A stretch of 64,000 nucleotides of DNA from an uncultured Dorea sp. (GTDB lineage Bacteria > Bacillota > Clostridia > Lachnospirales > Lachnospiraceae). The DNA lies in contig CAJTYU010000005.1 in the NCBI GenBank assembly GCA_910584095.1, forward strand, positions 56,908 through 120,907, read 5' to 3'. A program made the position numbers and the translations under genes. The notes under the pieces were generated by a model. That model ran no database searches. It was not told the DNA's origin and saw only the letters and a program-made list of their open reading frames with translations. Below, one piece after another: positions 36,300 through 43,444 of this stretch. The stretch's first letter is position 1. Every line of letters begins with the position of its first letter.

Positions 36300-36448
36300 C
36301 TCATGACTTCAAACTTCCTGCAAAGCCCGTAAGAATATGTAAATTCAGACAATGAATCCGGCCCTTTGCTGAAAGCAAACTTTAAATGGGCAAGGTTCTG
36401 TAACAGTGAGACCGCAGACTGAACTGTTGCGATCCGCCATGCTAATAG
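36300..36448. other. Structured intergenic stretch between the transglutaminase gene and carA
   Basis: No coding frame is supported here. The stretch holds nested inverted repeats: TTTGCT-GAA-AGCAAA inside an outer GCCC/GGGC pair, and GTAACAGT facing ACTGTTGC across 14 nt. It may be the transcription end of the transglutaminase gene or a small structured RNA. I found no match to a riboswitch I know. Confidence 0.35.
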
Positions 36449-37687
36449 CTAATACTGCCAGTTAATTGTCAGTTTACATAGCTCCGGCCTGTCTTCGTAA
36501 TAATACTGGACTTCACTTAATTCGTACATATCGCACAGCGTCTGAGCCGCATTGTGGATCTGATAATTTAAAATGTCATCTTTGGCCTGCTGATAGGCAG
36601 CTTCATCGAAATACTTGAATATTGTCGGGTTTCGCTGCTCATAGATCGCCGAATTTAATGCATCCAGCGCCGCTGCGCTGTCATAACTGTTATAATACAT
36701 TCCATTTACCACATAATAATTCCACGTCATTCCGGTACATGCAGGCAGTGGATATTCCTCGTCTGCCTGATGGGTGCGGTAAATTTCTTCATCGTTGCAG
36801 CACATATAATCATAACTAATATTTTCCCACTGGGGAGTCTCCTCCCCTTCCGCAGTCTGATATACCGGATCTCCCCAAGTCGTATCTACATGATAATACT
36901 CGCCGCCGCACTGTACAAGATTCCATGCATGAGCGTTCGGAGCATTCGGACCGTTCGCCGTACCAGTTACATAGATCACCGAAACCCCCAGCCGCTCCAG
37001 CAGATACTGGGCTTCCTTAGAATAGCCCGCACACACCGACCGTTTTCCCACAAGCGAACTGTAAATATTCTGATTATCCGGCGCTTCTAGGTCATAGTCT
37101 ACAGAATTTACAATGTATTCATACACATACAGAATCTTCTCATAGTCTGAGGCCTCCATAGAAATCCCCTGAAGCGCCGCACGCGCCTCCGCTTCAATCT
37201 GCTGCTGCCTCGTCTGTTTTTCCTCCGCCGTGCAATTGTATTCCGGACTGACCACCGTATACGTCTCTTCACCGGAATCCCCCCTGTCCTGTATATAGGA
37301 AGTGGAACTCACGCCGCCGTCGCACCAGAAAAAGTCCGGATAATCCCTTAAGACATCCCCCAGAATTTTATTGGCGGCCTCCGCATCTTTACTGTGAGTA
37401 TAAATCTCCTTCTCCCGATTCAGCATTCCCTGATAGATTTCCCGATATACCTGCTTTTCCTCCTCATTTAACAGCCCGTAATAATAATGGACGGCAAAAC
37501 TCTGCTCCTCCACAGAGACTTCCTGATAGGGAATCTCCTGAACAGCTTCGACGCTCTCCTCCTTCGGCTGCCTGCCATCAAGCCAATCCACAAGGATCGG
37601 ATGTCCTAAAACCACCAGTCCAATAACCGCCAGTGTAAAGAACAATTTGAATATTAATTTGAAACAGCCGCCCTTTTTCTTCTTCAT
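36449..37687 (-). CDS. Membrane-anchored transglutaminase-like protein
   Basis: This 412-aa protein has an N-terminal signal anchor (basic MKKKKGGCFK, then LIFKLFFTLAVIGLVVLG) and an extracellular transglutaminase-like domain at about residues 180-300. The catalytic triad is readable: Cys in GKRSVCAGYSKEAQYLLERL, His in NAHAWNLVQ and Asp in YYHVDTTWGDP. Bacterial members are mostly thiol proteases or cross-linkers of surface proteins. The C-terminal 100 residues are helical and unassigned. It is divergent from the SpoIID-like gene, and both probably act at the cell surface. Confidence 0.87.
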   Translation of the reverse strand: MKKKKGGCFKLIFKLFFTLAVIGLVVLGHPILVDWLDGRQPKEESVEAVQEIPYQEVSVEEQSFAVHYYYGLLNEEEKQVYREIYQGMLNREKEIYTHSKDAEAANKILGDVLRDYPDFFWCDGGVSSTSYIQDRGDSGEETYTVVSPEYNCTAEEKQTRQQQIEAEARAALQGISMEASDYEKILYVYEYIVNSVDYDLEAPDNQNIYSSLVGKRSVCAGYSKEAQYLLERLGVSVIYVTGTANGPNAPNAHAWNLVQCGGEYYHVDTTWGDPVYQTAEGEETPQWENISYDYMCCNDEEIYRTHQADEEYPLPACTGMTWNYYVVNGMYYNSYDSAAALDALNSAIYEQRNPTIFKYFDEAAYQQAKDDILNYQIHNAAQTLCDMYELSEVQYYYEDRPELCKLTINWQY

Positions 37688-37788
37688 CGCTTCTCCTCAT
37701 TCTAAGCCTGATATCGTATTCTCTATGTCAAGCACAACCCATGTTTTTTTTCATATATTAATTGTAACAGAATTTGTGAGGTTACACA

Positions 37789-39051
37789 ATGAGCGATCCT
37801 ATTCCATCTTCTGATACTCCTGATATCGGACGTCTTCAGATTAATATTACTTCTCAGATCACTTCCCGTCCGGTTGCGGATGCTTCCATCAGTATATCCT
37901 ACACCGGAGTACCGGGAGAACCATTAGAACAAGTCACCACAGATTCCTCCGGGCAGACAGAACTCCTAGAACTTGCTGCACCTCCGCTGGAATACAGCTT
38001 AAATCCGGAAAATGAAATCCAGCCATACTCGGAATATACCCTGCAGATACAGGCTCCGGGGTTTGAGCCGGTCAGCATCGCAGGCACGGAAATACTTGCC
38101 GATACAACAGCCATTCAAAATGTACAGTTAAGTCCCTTAGATACCACCGGTACCGAAGAAGAAGTATTCGTCATACCTGCCCATACATTATACGGCACAT
38201 ATCCTGCTAAAATACCCGAAGATGAGATCAAACCGGTAAATGAAAGCGGAGAGATCGTCTTAAGCCGGGTGGTTGTCCCGGAATATATTGTAGTACACGA
38301 CGGGAGCCCAAGAGACAGCACTGCAAAGAATTATTATGTGAAATATAAAGATTATATCAAGAATGTGGCATCTAGTGAAATATATGCCACATGGCCAGCC
38401 AATACCATCCGGGCAAATGTGCTGGCAATTATGTCTTTTACACTTAACAGAGTGTATACGGAATGGTACCGGAATCAGGGGTATGATTTCACAATCACCT
38501 CTTCCACTGCTTTTGACCACAAGTGGATACCGGAGCGGAATATCTTCCAGTCTATCTCTGTCATTGTAGATGAGTTGTTTGCAGATTACCTGTCCAGACC
38601 AAATGTGCGCCAGCCAATCCTGACCCAGTACTGCGACGGACGGCAGGTACAGTGTCCGAACTGGATGACACAATGGGGTTCCAAATCCCTCGGCGACCAA
38701 GGCTACTCAGCCATTGACATTCTCCGCTACTATTACGGCGATGACATGTACATCAACACCGCTGAAGCCATATCCGGCATCCCTTCCTCCTGGCCTGGAT
38801 ACAATCTGGAAAATGGTTCCAGCGGCAATAAAGTCCGCCAGCTCCAGGAACAGATCAACGTAATCGCAGGTGCTTATCCCGCCATCCCCAAGCTAACGGC
38901 AGACGGAATCTACGGCCCGGCTACTGCCGCAGCCGTATCCAAATTTCAGTCTGTTTTCGGCCTTCCGGTTACTGGGATCGTAGATTACTCCACCTGGTTC
39001 AAAATATCTGAAATCTACGTAGGCGTCTCAAGAATCGCAGAACTGACCTGA
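37789..39051 (+). CDS. SpoIID/LytB-like protein with peptidoglycan-binding domain
   Basis: This 420-aa protein has three parts. Residues 10-115 form a carboxypeptidase-regulatory-like beta domain (ISISYTGVPGEPLEQVTTDS). The middle, 150-325, resembles SpoIID/LytB (NTIRANVLAIMSFTLNRVY; MTQWGSKSLGDQGYSAIDIL). Residues 345-405 are a PG-binding-1 repeat (LQEQINVIAGAYPAIPKLTA; TADGIYGPATAAAVSKFQSV). SpoIID is a lytic transglycosylase, but I cannot find its catalytic Glu at the expected place (IMSFTLNRVY), so this may be a non-enzymatic binder. No signal peptide is visible, which is odd for a wall-binding protein. A strong terminator follows. Confidence 0.78.
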   Translation: MSDPIPSSDTPDIGRLQINITSQITSRPVADASISISYTGVPGEPLEQVTTDSSGQTELLELAAPPLEYSLNPENEIQPYSEYTLQIQAPGFEPVSIAGTEILADTTAIQNVQLSPLDTTGTEEEVFVIPAHTLYGTYPAKIPEDEIKPVNESGEIVLSRVVVPEYIVVHDGSPRDSTAKNYYVKYKDYIKNVASSEIYATWPANTIRANVLAIMSFTLNRVYTEWYRNQGYDFTITSSTAFDHKWIPERNIFQSISVIVDELFADYLSRPNVRQPILTQYCDGRQVQCPNWMTQWGSKSLGDQGYSAIDILRYYYGDDMYINTAEAISGIPSSWPGYNLENGSSGNKVRQLQEQINVIAGAYPAIPKLTADGIYGPATAAAVSKFQSVFGLPVTGIVDYSTWFKISEIYVGVSRIAELT

Positions 39052-39092
39052 ACTGCAAAGGAAGCGCCTGCCACTGTCATTCTTTCATTCAA

Positions 39093-39136
39093 CAGGGGAT
39101 TATGATCTCAATGGATCACAATCCCCTGAATTTTTT
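39093..39136 (+). terminator. Strong intrinsic terminator after the SpoIID-like gene
   Basis: CAGGGGATTATGATC (39093-39107) pairs with GATCACAATCCCCTG (39114-39128) with one mismatch, followed by AATTTTTT. Confidence 0.9.
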
Positions 39137-39240
39137 ACGGTCGCACGATTCTTCTCAGCGGCTTTGCTTCCCTTACAAAGTACTCTCTCCCGCCATCAAA
39201 TTATTCTTATCCTTCTATTTTACCAGCGTTTGTCATAAAA

Positions 39241-40128
39241 TCAATGACTTTCCTGTGATTCCAGCTCTACGATCGTATATACATTATTGATCACGTCTAT
39301 AACCTCCGCTTCCCCTTTCCGCATCTTTTCCTCCATCTCCGCGTCCTTTTCTTCTATTTCCTTCCTTGCCCTGTCTTCAATCTCTGGCGGCGCCTTTTTC
39401 ACTTCCTGTCCCTTTTCCCAAATCGGGATTTTCTCTCCTCCTTTTCCCTTCAGATAAATAACCGAATCTTCACGTTCCTTAATATTTCCGTAAGCATCTT
39501 CTTTTACTCTTCTGGAAAGAGGAAAAATACACGACAATTTCTTGATTGGAATACTATCCCAGTCAAGGGGTATATTCTCCAGCCAAAAATAACCCTCGTA
39601 CTCGCCGGTAAAGCCGTCTTCTTCGGTAAATGTTTCCATAACATTACAGGTATAATACATACTGCATTTTTTATCCGGTTCCACACTAACATACAGGTAT
39701 CCGTTTTCCAACAGGTACATTTCCGTGACGCGCACATCCTCCGTTTTCAGCCGCACGTCAAAAACCGGTATCTCCCCTAACCATCCGCCCACATAGGAGC
39801 CGCTCAGTCCTTCCAGCGTGAAAAGAACCAGCAGAAGCGCCGCTACAGCCACAGCCGTCCTTTTCGTCCCGCTCTTAGAAATCTCCTTTTTTATGGATTT
39901 AATCACCGAAACTGCCTCCCGGTTCATTTTCTCCTCAGACAGAAATTCTTCCTTTTTTTCTTTCATCTTCTCCTCGGCAATCCCTTCCCGCAATACGTCA
40001 AAATAGTCCTGACATTCCTCACATCCCGCAAGATGCTCCTCTACAATCGCCTTACTTTCCTCGCTGCACACATCATCCACATACAGCGGAAGCAAATCTT
40101 TATTAACATTACATGGTATCCTGCTCAT
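39241..40128 (-). CDS. Anti-sigma factor with zinc-finger (zf-HC2) domain
   Basis: This 295-aa single-pass membrane protein starts with an anti-sigma zinc-binding domain (KDLLPLYVDDVCSEESKAIV, then HLAGCEECQDYFD, a HxxxCxxC motif). A cytoplasmic linker, one transmembrane helix near residue 95-112 (TAVAVAALLLVLFTLEGL) and an external domain of about 180 residues with a charged C-terminal helix follow. It should hold the ECF sigma factor encoded 12 nt upstream at the membrane until an envelope signal arrives. The external domain is not one I recognise. Confidence 0.87.
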   Translation of the reverse strand: MSRIPCNVNKDLLPLYVDDVCSEESKAIVEEHLAGCEECQDYFDVLREGIAEEKMKEKKEEFLSEEKMNREAVSVIKSIKKEISKSGTKRTAVAVAALLLVLFTLEGLSGSYVGGWLGEIPVFDVRLKTEDVRVTEMYLLENGYLYVSVEPDKKCSMYYTCNVMETFTEEDGFTGEYEGYFWLENIPLDWDSIPIKKLSCIFPLSRRVKEDAYGNIKEREDSVIYLKGKGGEKIPIWEKGQEVKKAPPEIEDRARKEIEEKDAEMEEKMRKGEAEVIDVINNVYTIVELESQESH

Positions 40129-40140
40129 ACTATACCTCCT

Positions 40141-40626
40141 CTACATCATTTTCTCTCTGATTTTAAGCTTGGCCCTATGGTATGTAACTCTGGCCCAGCT
40201 CTCGCTCTTTTCAAATATCTCTCCAATCTCCCGGTACGACAGTTCCCCCAGCGTCCTTAAGCCGAATACTTCCTTATACGGCTCCTCCAGACAATGAAGC
40301 GTTTTATAGATAGAGAGCACTTCTTCCTTCCGGACGGCCGCCGACTCAGCGTCACCTTCCTCCTTCTGGATGCCTGCAAATCCTTTCTTCACCGACTCAA
40401 ACCGCTTCTTCCGGCGTATATCGTCGATATAAAGATGTTTTGCAATCTGGCACAGCCACGATTTGACCGAACAATTTCCTTTAAAATGGTCAATCTCCTT
40501 CAACGCTTTGAAAAAGGTTTCCTGAGTGATTTCCTCCGCCATGGACGGATCGCCGCTCATGGCAAGCACAAAGAGATATACGTCCTTAAAAAAACGTTCG
40601 TAGATATCCTCAAAATCTATTTTCAC
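40141..40626 (-). CDS. ECF RNA polymerase sigma factor
   Basis: This sigma-70 family protein of about 161 aa has regions 2 and 4 only. Region 2 is DVYLFVLAMSGDPSMAEEIT followed by ETFFKALKEIDHFKGN, and region 4 is LRTLGELSYREIGEIFEKSE. The start is taken as GTG at 40626, with AGAGGTG 5 nt upstream; an ATG nine codons earlier (40653) has a poor site. It forms an operon with its anti-sigma gene. A promoter of the ECF type lies about 75 bp upstream, so it probably activates its own transcription. Targets are likely envelope-stress genes. Confidence 0.9.
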   Translation of the reverse strand: MKIDFEDIYERFFKDVYLFVLAMSGDPSMAEEITQETFFKALKEIDHFKGNCSVKSWLCQIAKHLYIDDIRRKKRFESVKKGFAGIQKEEGDAESAAVRKEEVLSIYKTLHCLEEPYKEVFGLRTLGELSYREIGEIFEKSESWARVTYHRAKLKIREKMM

Positions 40627-40702
40627 TTCATCACCTCTTTTCCTCCGGAACATACCCCGGTTCTTACATTGCTAAAACAACTCCTATAGGCCTTATTTAC
40701 CT

Positions 40703-40732
40703 ATAAGACGAACGACCCAGAGATTTGTTACA
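40703..40732 (-). promoter_or_regulatory. ECF-type autoregulatory promoter of the sigma/anti-sigma operon
   Basis: On the minus strand TGTAAC (40727-40732) and CGTCTTAT (40703-40710) are separated by 16 bp. This is the form of ECF promoters (-35 TGtAAC, -10 CGTC) recognised by SigW/SigM-like factors. Confidence 0.7.
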
Positions 40733-40822
40733 AAAAATTTTTCACTTGTGCAGTTAGAAAATTCTTCCTCTGTCATCTATAAGAAATAATATATCACGCT
40801 TCACATCCCTTGTTCCTCTATT

Positions 40823-40844
40823 ATTATGAGAATTTTCTCATAAT
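40823..40844. promoter_or_regulatory. Perfect palindrome, possible operator, between sigma and phospholipase operons
   Basis: ATTATGAGAA and TTCTCATAAT are exact inverted copies separated by two T. The tiny loop and lack of a U-tract speak for a protein-binding site, not a terminator. It lies in the 386-bp gap between the divergent ECF sigma and phospholipase C-like genes, which otherwise holds the ECF promoter and a hairpin at 40922-40950. Confidence 0.5.
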
Positions 40845-40921
40845 TCTATCATTTTATTTTCATTTTCATCCCTCAGTATGTGTATAGACAAAAGAAAACG
40901 CCTCAAAAATTAATTCCCCTT

Positions 40922-40950
40922 GCGGCGCCTTGCATTTTTCAGGCGGCCGC
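40922..40950. repeat. GC-rich hairpin upstream of the phospholipase C-like gene
   Basis: GCGGCGCCT (40922-40930) pairs with AGGCGGCCGC (40941-40950) with a single bulged G and a 10-nt loop. There is no U-tract on the plus strand. If transcribed it would form part of the leader of the gene at 41013. Confidence 0.4.
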
Positions 40951-41012
40951 CCCTCCGGCTTGCGGAAGGAAGCAATTTGAAAACAATAAAAAATATAATA
41001 GGAGTGTTTCAT

Positions 41013-41660
41013 ATGAAATCATACGATCACAAATATCTTGCAGAATACTTATCTCGGACCATTCTTGACTCACACAGCTATCTTCAGACCCGTCTTTTCA
41101 TCCACGGCTGTGTTTTCCCGGATCACAATCCCATCGGCTACCTTCAGGGGCTTTTTATCGGCCATCCGATGAAAATCCATTTTACCACCTATTCCATCCC
41201 CAAACTACAGCGGCTTCTAGCGAAGCTGGAGAAAAAGGAGACCCTATCTCTCTGGGATTTTTACCGGCTAGGGGTACTAACCCACTATCTTGCGGACGCA
41301 TTTACCTACCCCCACAATGAGACCTTTACCGACAGTATGCTTGCCCATGCAAAATACGAGAGCAATGACCTGCATGCTGCCCTGACCGGCCTTCTGTCCG
41401 AGTATAACGACGGCGACGCCCCGTTTCCTGAAAATCATTTGCAAAAAGGGAGGGATTTGTGGTATACTTTTTGTTCCCTGCATGAAACCTATGAACAGAC
41501 CGCGCCCACAGCGCAGACGGACGCTTCCTATATCGTGCCTCTGTGCGTGCGGGCCTGCCGGGAATTTGCTTACCGGGTTCCGGCGGATACTGCCTTTTCT
41601 GCCGCCAGAGTCCGTTTTGTAAACGCGTGGTCTGGCATATACAGGAGGACGATGTCATGA
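41013..41660 (+). CDS. Zinc-dependent phospholipase C family protein
   Basis: This 215-aa protein resembles the short cytoplasmic members of the zinc-dependent phospholipase C / S1-P1 nuclease-like family in Clostridia. The readable metal-site residues are His and Asp in LGVLTHYLADAFTYPHNETF and early His residues in LFIHGCVFPDHNP. No signal peptide is seen, so it probably does not act as a secreted toxin; its substrate is unknown. The ATG at 41013 has AGGAG 9 nt upstream. The stop overlaps the start of the response regulator by 4 nt (ATGA), so the three genes form one operon. Confidence 0.78.
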   Translation: MKSYDHKYLAEYLSRTILDSHSYLQTRLFIHGCVFPDHNPIGYLQGLFIGHPMKIHFTTYSIPKLQRLLAKLEKKETLSLWDFYRLGVLTHYLADAFTYPHNETFTDSMLAHAKYESNDLHAALTGLLSEYNDGDAPFPENHLQKGRDLWYTFCSLHETYEQTAPTAQTDASYIVPLCVRACREFAYRVPADTAFSAARVRFVNAWSGIYRRTMS

Positions 41661-42346
41661 GAATACTAATCATCGAGGATGATGAATCCCTTCACCGGAT
41701 TCTTAGGCGGAGGCTTACTGAGGAAGGCTACGCCGCAGATGGCTGCTTCGACGGCCGGGAAGGATTGGAATACATGGAAACCGACGTTTATGACTGTATC
41801 ATTTTAGACTGGATGCTTCCGGAGAAAGACGGCGTCGCCATTCTAAAAGAATTCCGGCGGGCCGGCCACCACACCCCTGTGCTGATGCTGACAGCCAGAG
41901 ATTCAGTCACCGACCGGGTGCAAGGGCTTGACGCGGGAGCGGACGACTATCTCACAAAACCCTTTGCCTATGACGAGCTGTCCGCAAGACTCCGGGCGCT
42001 GCTTCGCAGGAACAGCGGAACGCGCCAAAACGTACTGGAACTGGCGGATCTGGTCATGGACCTGCCCGCCCACAGGGTCTTAAGAGGGGGCAGCGAGATC
42101 ACCCTGACCTCCAAGGAATACTCCCTGTTGGAATACATGCTTCGAAATCAGGGACAGGCTCTCACCCGAAGCCAGATCGCCGACCATGTATGGAACTATA
42201 ATTTCGACTACGACTCCAACATCGTAGACGTATATATCCGCTATCTGCGGAACAAAATTGATAAGGAATCTGCCAATCCGCTGATCCATACGGTCCGCGG
42301 ATATGGCTATGTGATAAAAGATGAGTCAGAAAAACAGCAGAATTAA
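41657..42346 (+). CDS. OmpR-family response regulator
   Basis: This 229-aa regulator has a receiver domain with the acidic pair in ILIIEDDES, phospho-acceptor Asp51 (CIILDWMLPEKDG) and the conserved Lys in YLTKPFAYDEL, followed by an OmpR/PhoB winged helix (ITLTSKEYSLLEYMLRNQGQ). AGGAGG precedes the ATG. It overlaps both neighbours: 4 nt with the phospholipase C-like gene and 26 nt with its sensor kinase. Target genes are not evident. Confidence 0.94.
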   Translation: MRILIIEDDESLHRILRRRLTEEGYAADGCFDGREGLEYMETDVYDCIILDWMLPEKDGVAILKEFRRAGHHTPVLMLTARDSVTDRVQGLDAGADDYLTKPFAYDELSARLRALLRRNSGTRQNVLELADLVMDLPAHRVLRGGSEITLTSKEYSLLEYMLRNQGQALTRSQIADHVWNYNFDYDSNIVDVYIRYLRNKIDKESANPLIHTVRGYGYVIKDESEKQQN

Positions 42347-43424
42347 ACAACTCAATATCAGCACTAAGATCATACTGCTCTATATAGGGCTGTCGGCAGC
42401 GCATCTGGCGCTGCTGGTTCCGGCCCTTTATTTTATGGTGAAAATATCCTTTCAGGAGAAGATATCCGAGGACATCCAAACTTCCATTTCCACCGTTACT
42501 TCCCGGCTTACCCCGGAAAATATCATGTGGCTTCTTGCTTTCCTGATCCCCGGATATCTAATTTTGGCCGCCATCAGTTCCTACATCCTTGCGAAGCGCA
42601 CCTTGCAGCCGGTTCATCAGATCACCATGGCCGCAAAGTCCATCAAAGACGGCGACCTATCCGGCCGGATCGACGGCGTATTTTCCCATGACGAGGTAGG
42701 AGAACTTGCAGACACCATCAACCAGATGATCTCCGAACTGGACTTTGCCTTCCGGCGGGAACGGCAGTTTACCTCCGACGCCTCCCATGAGCTGCGCACC
42801 CCCATGACGGTAATCAACGCCTGTGTAGAAGACGCTCTGTATACCGACGACGAAACCATTATCCGGGAAAATTTGCGGATCATCCAGACGGAGAACCAGA
42901 GGATGCGCAAAATGCTCTCCCAACTCCTCATGCTCTCCAGAGGCTACGAAGGGCGCTGCCATATCGAGCCGGAGAAAATCTATCCCCGCGAGATGGTTGA
43001 TTCCGTCGCCGAAGCCCTGACGGCGGAAATCGAGAAGAAAAGCCTGCACATCCACAATGAAATTCCCAAAGATCTTTCCATTTACGCCGACCAAAGCCTG
43101 TTCACCCAGCTCTTGGTTAATCTTATGGAAAACGCCGTCAAATACGGCAATGAAAACGGTAACATCCGGCTGAACGCCCACCCGGAGGGAGAAAATACTC
43201 TGCTCCGTGTAGGAGACGACGGAATAGGAATCGGCCGGGAAGACCTCGCGCATATTTTCGAGCGGTTTTACCGCGCCGACAAGGCAAGGGACCGGAACGG
43301 CTCCGGCCTTGGCCTGTCTATTGTAAAATGGATCGCAGAACTCCACGGCGGCGCTGTCAGCGTAGAAAGCAAGCTGGGAAAAGGCACCGTCTTTACCATT
43401 ACGATGCCGGGCAGAGAGGAATGA
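42321..43424 (+). CDS. Sensor histidine kinase
   Basis: This 367-aa membrane kinase is the partner of the preceding regulator. It has two transmembrane helices (about residues 16-41 and 67-91) with only a short external loop, a HAMP segment (KRTLQPVHQITMAAKSIKDG), the H-box with His156 (FTSDASHELRTPMTV), the N-box (LVNLMENAVKYGNENG) and G-boxes (VGDDGIGIG; GSGLGLSIVKWIAELHGG). The very short external part suggests that it senses membrane state or a partner protein, not a soluble ligand. It is convergent with the glucosidase gene, 20 bp away. Confidence 0.94.
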   Translation: MSQKNSRIKQLNISTKIILLYIGLSAAHLALLVPALYFMVKISFQEKISEDIQTSISTVTSRLTPENIMWLLAFLIPGYLILAAISSYILAKRTLQPVHQITMAAKSIKDGDLSGRIDGVFSHDEVGELADTINQMISELDFAFRRERQFTSDASHELRTPMTVINACVEDALYTDDETIIRENLRIIQTENQRMRKMLSQLLMLSRGYEGRCHIEPEKIYPREMVDSVAEALTAEIEKKSLHIHNEIPKDLSIYADQSLFTQLLVNLMENAVKYGNENGNIRLNAHPEGENTLLRVGDDGIGIGREDLAHIFERFYRADKARDRNGSGLGLSIVKWIAELHGGAVSVESKLGKGTVFTITMPGREE

Positions 43425-43444
43425 TGATTGTAAATAAAAACATG

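Noticed and set aside
40823..40844. The palindrome as an intrinsic terminator
   Set aside because: The loop is only two bases, there is no U-tract, and both neighbouring operons point away from it.
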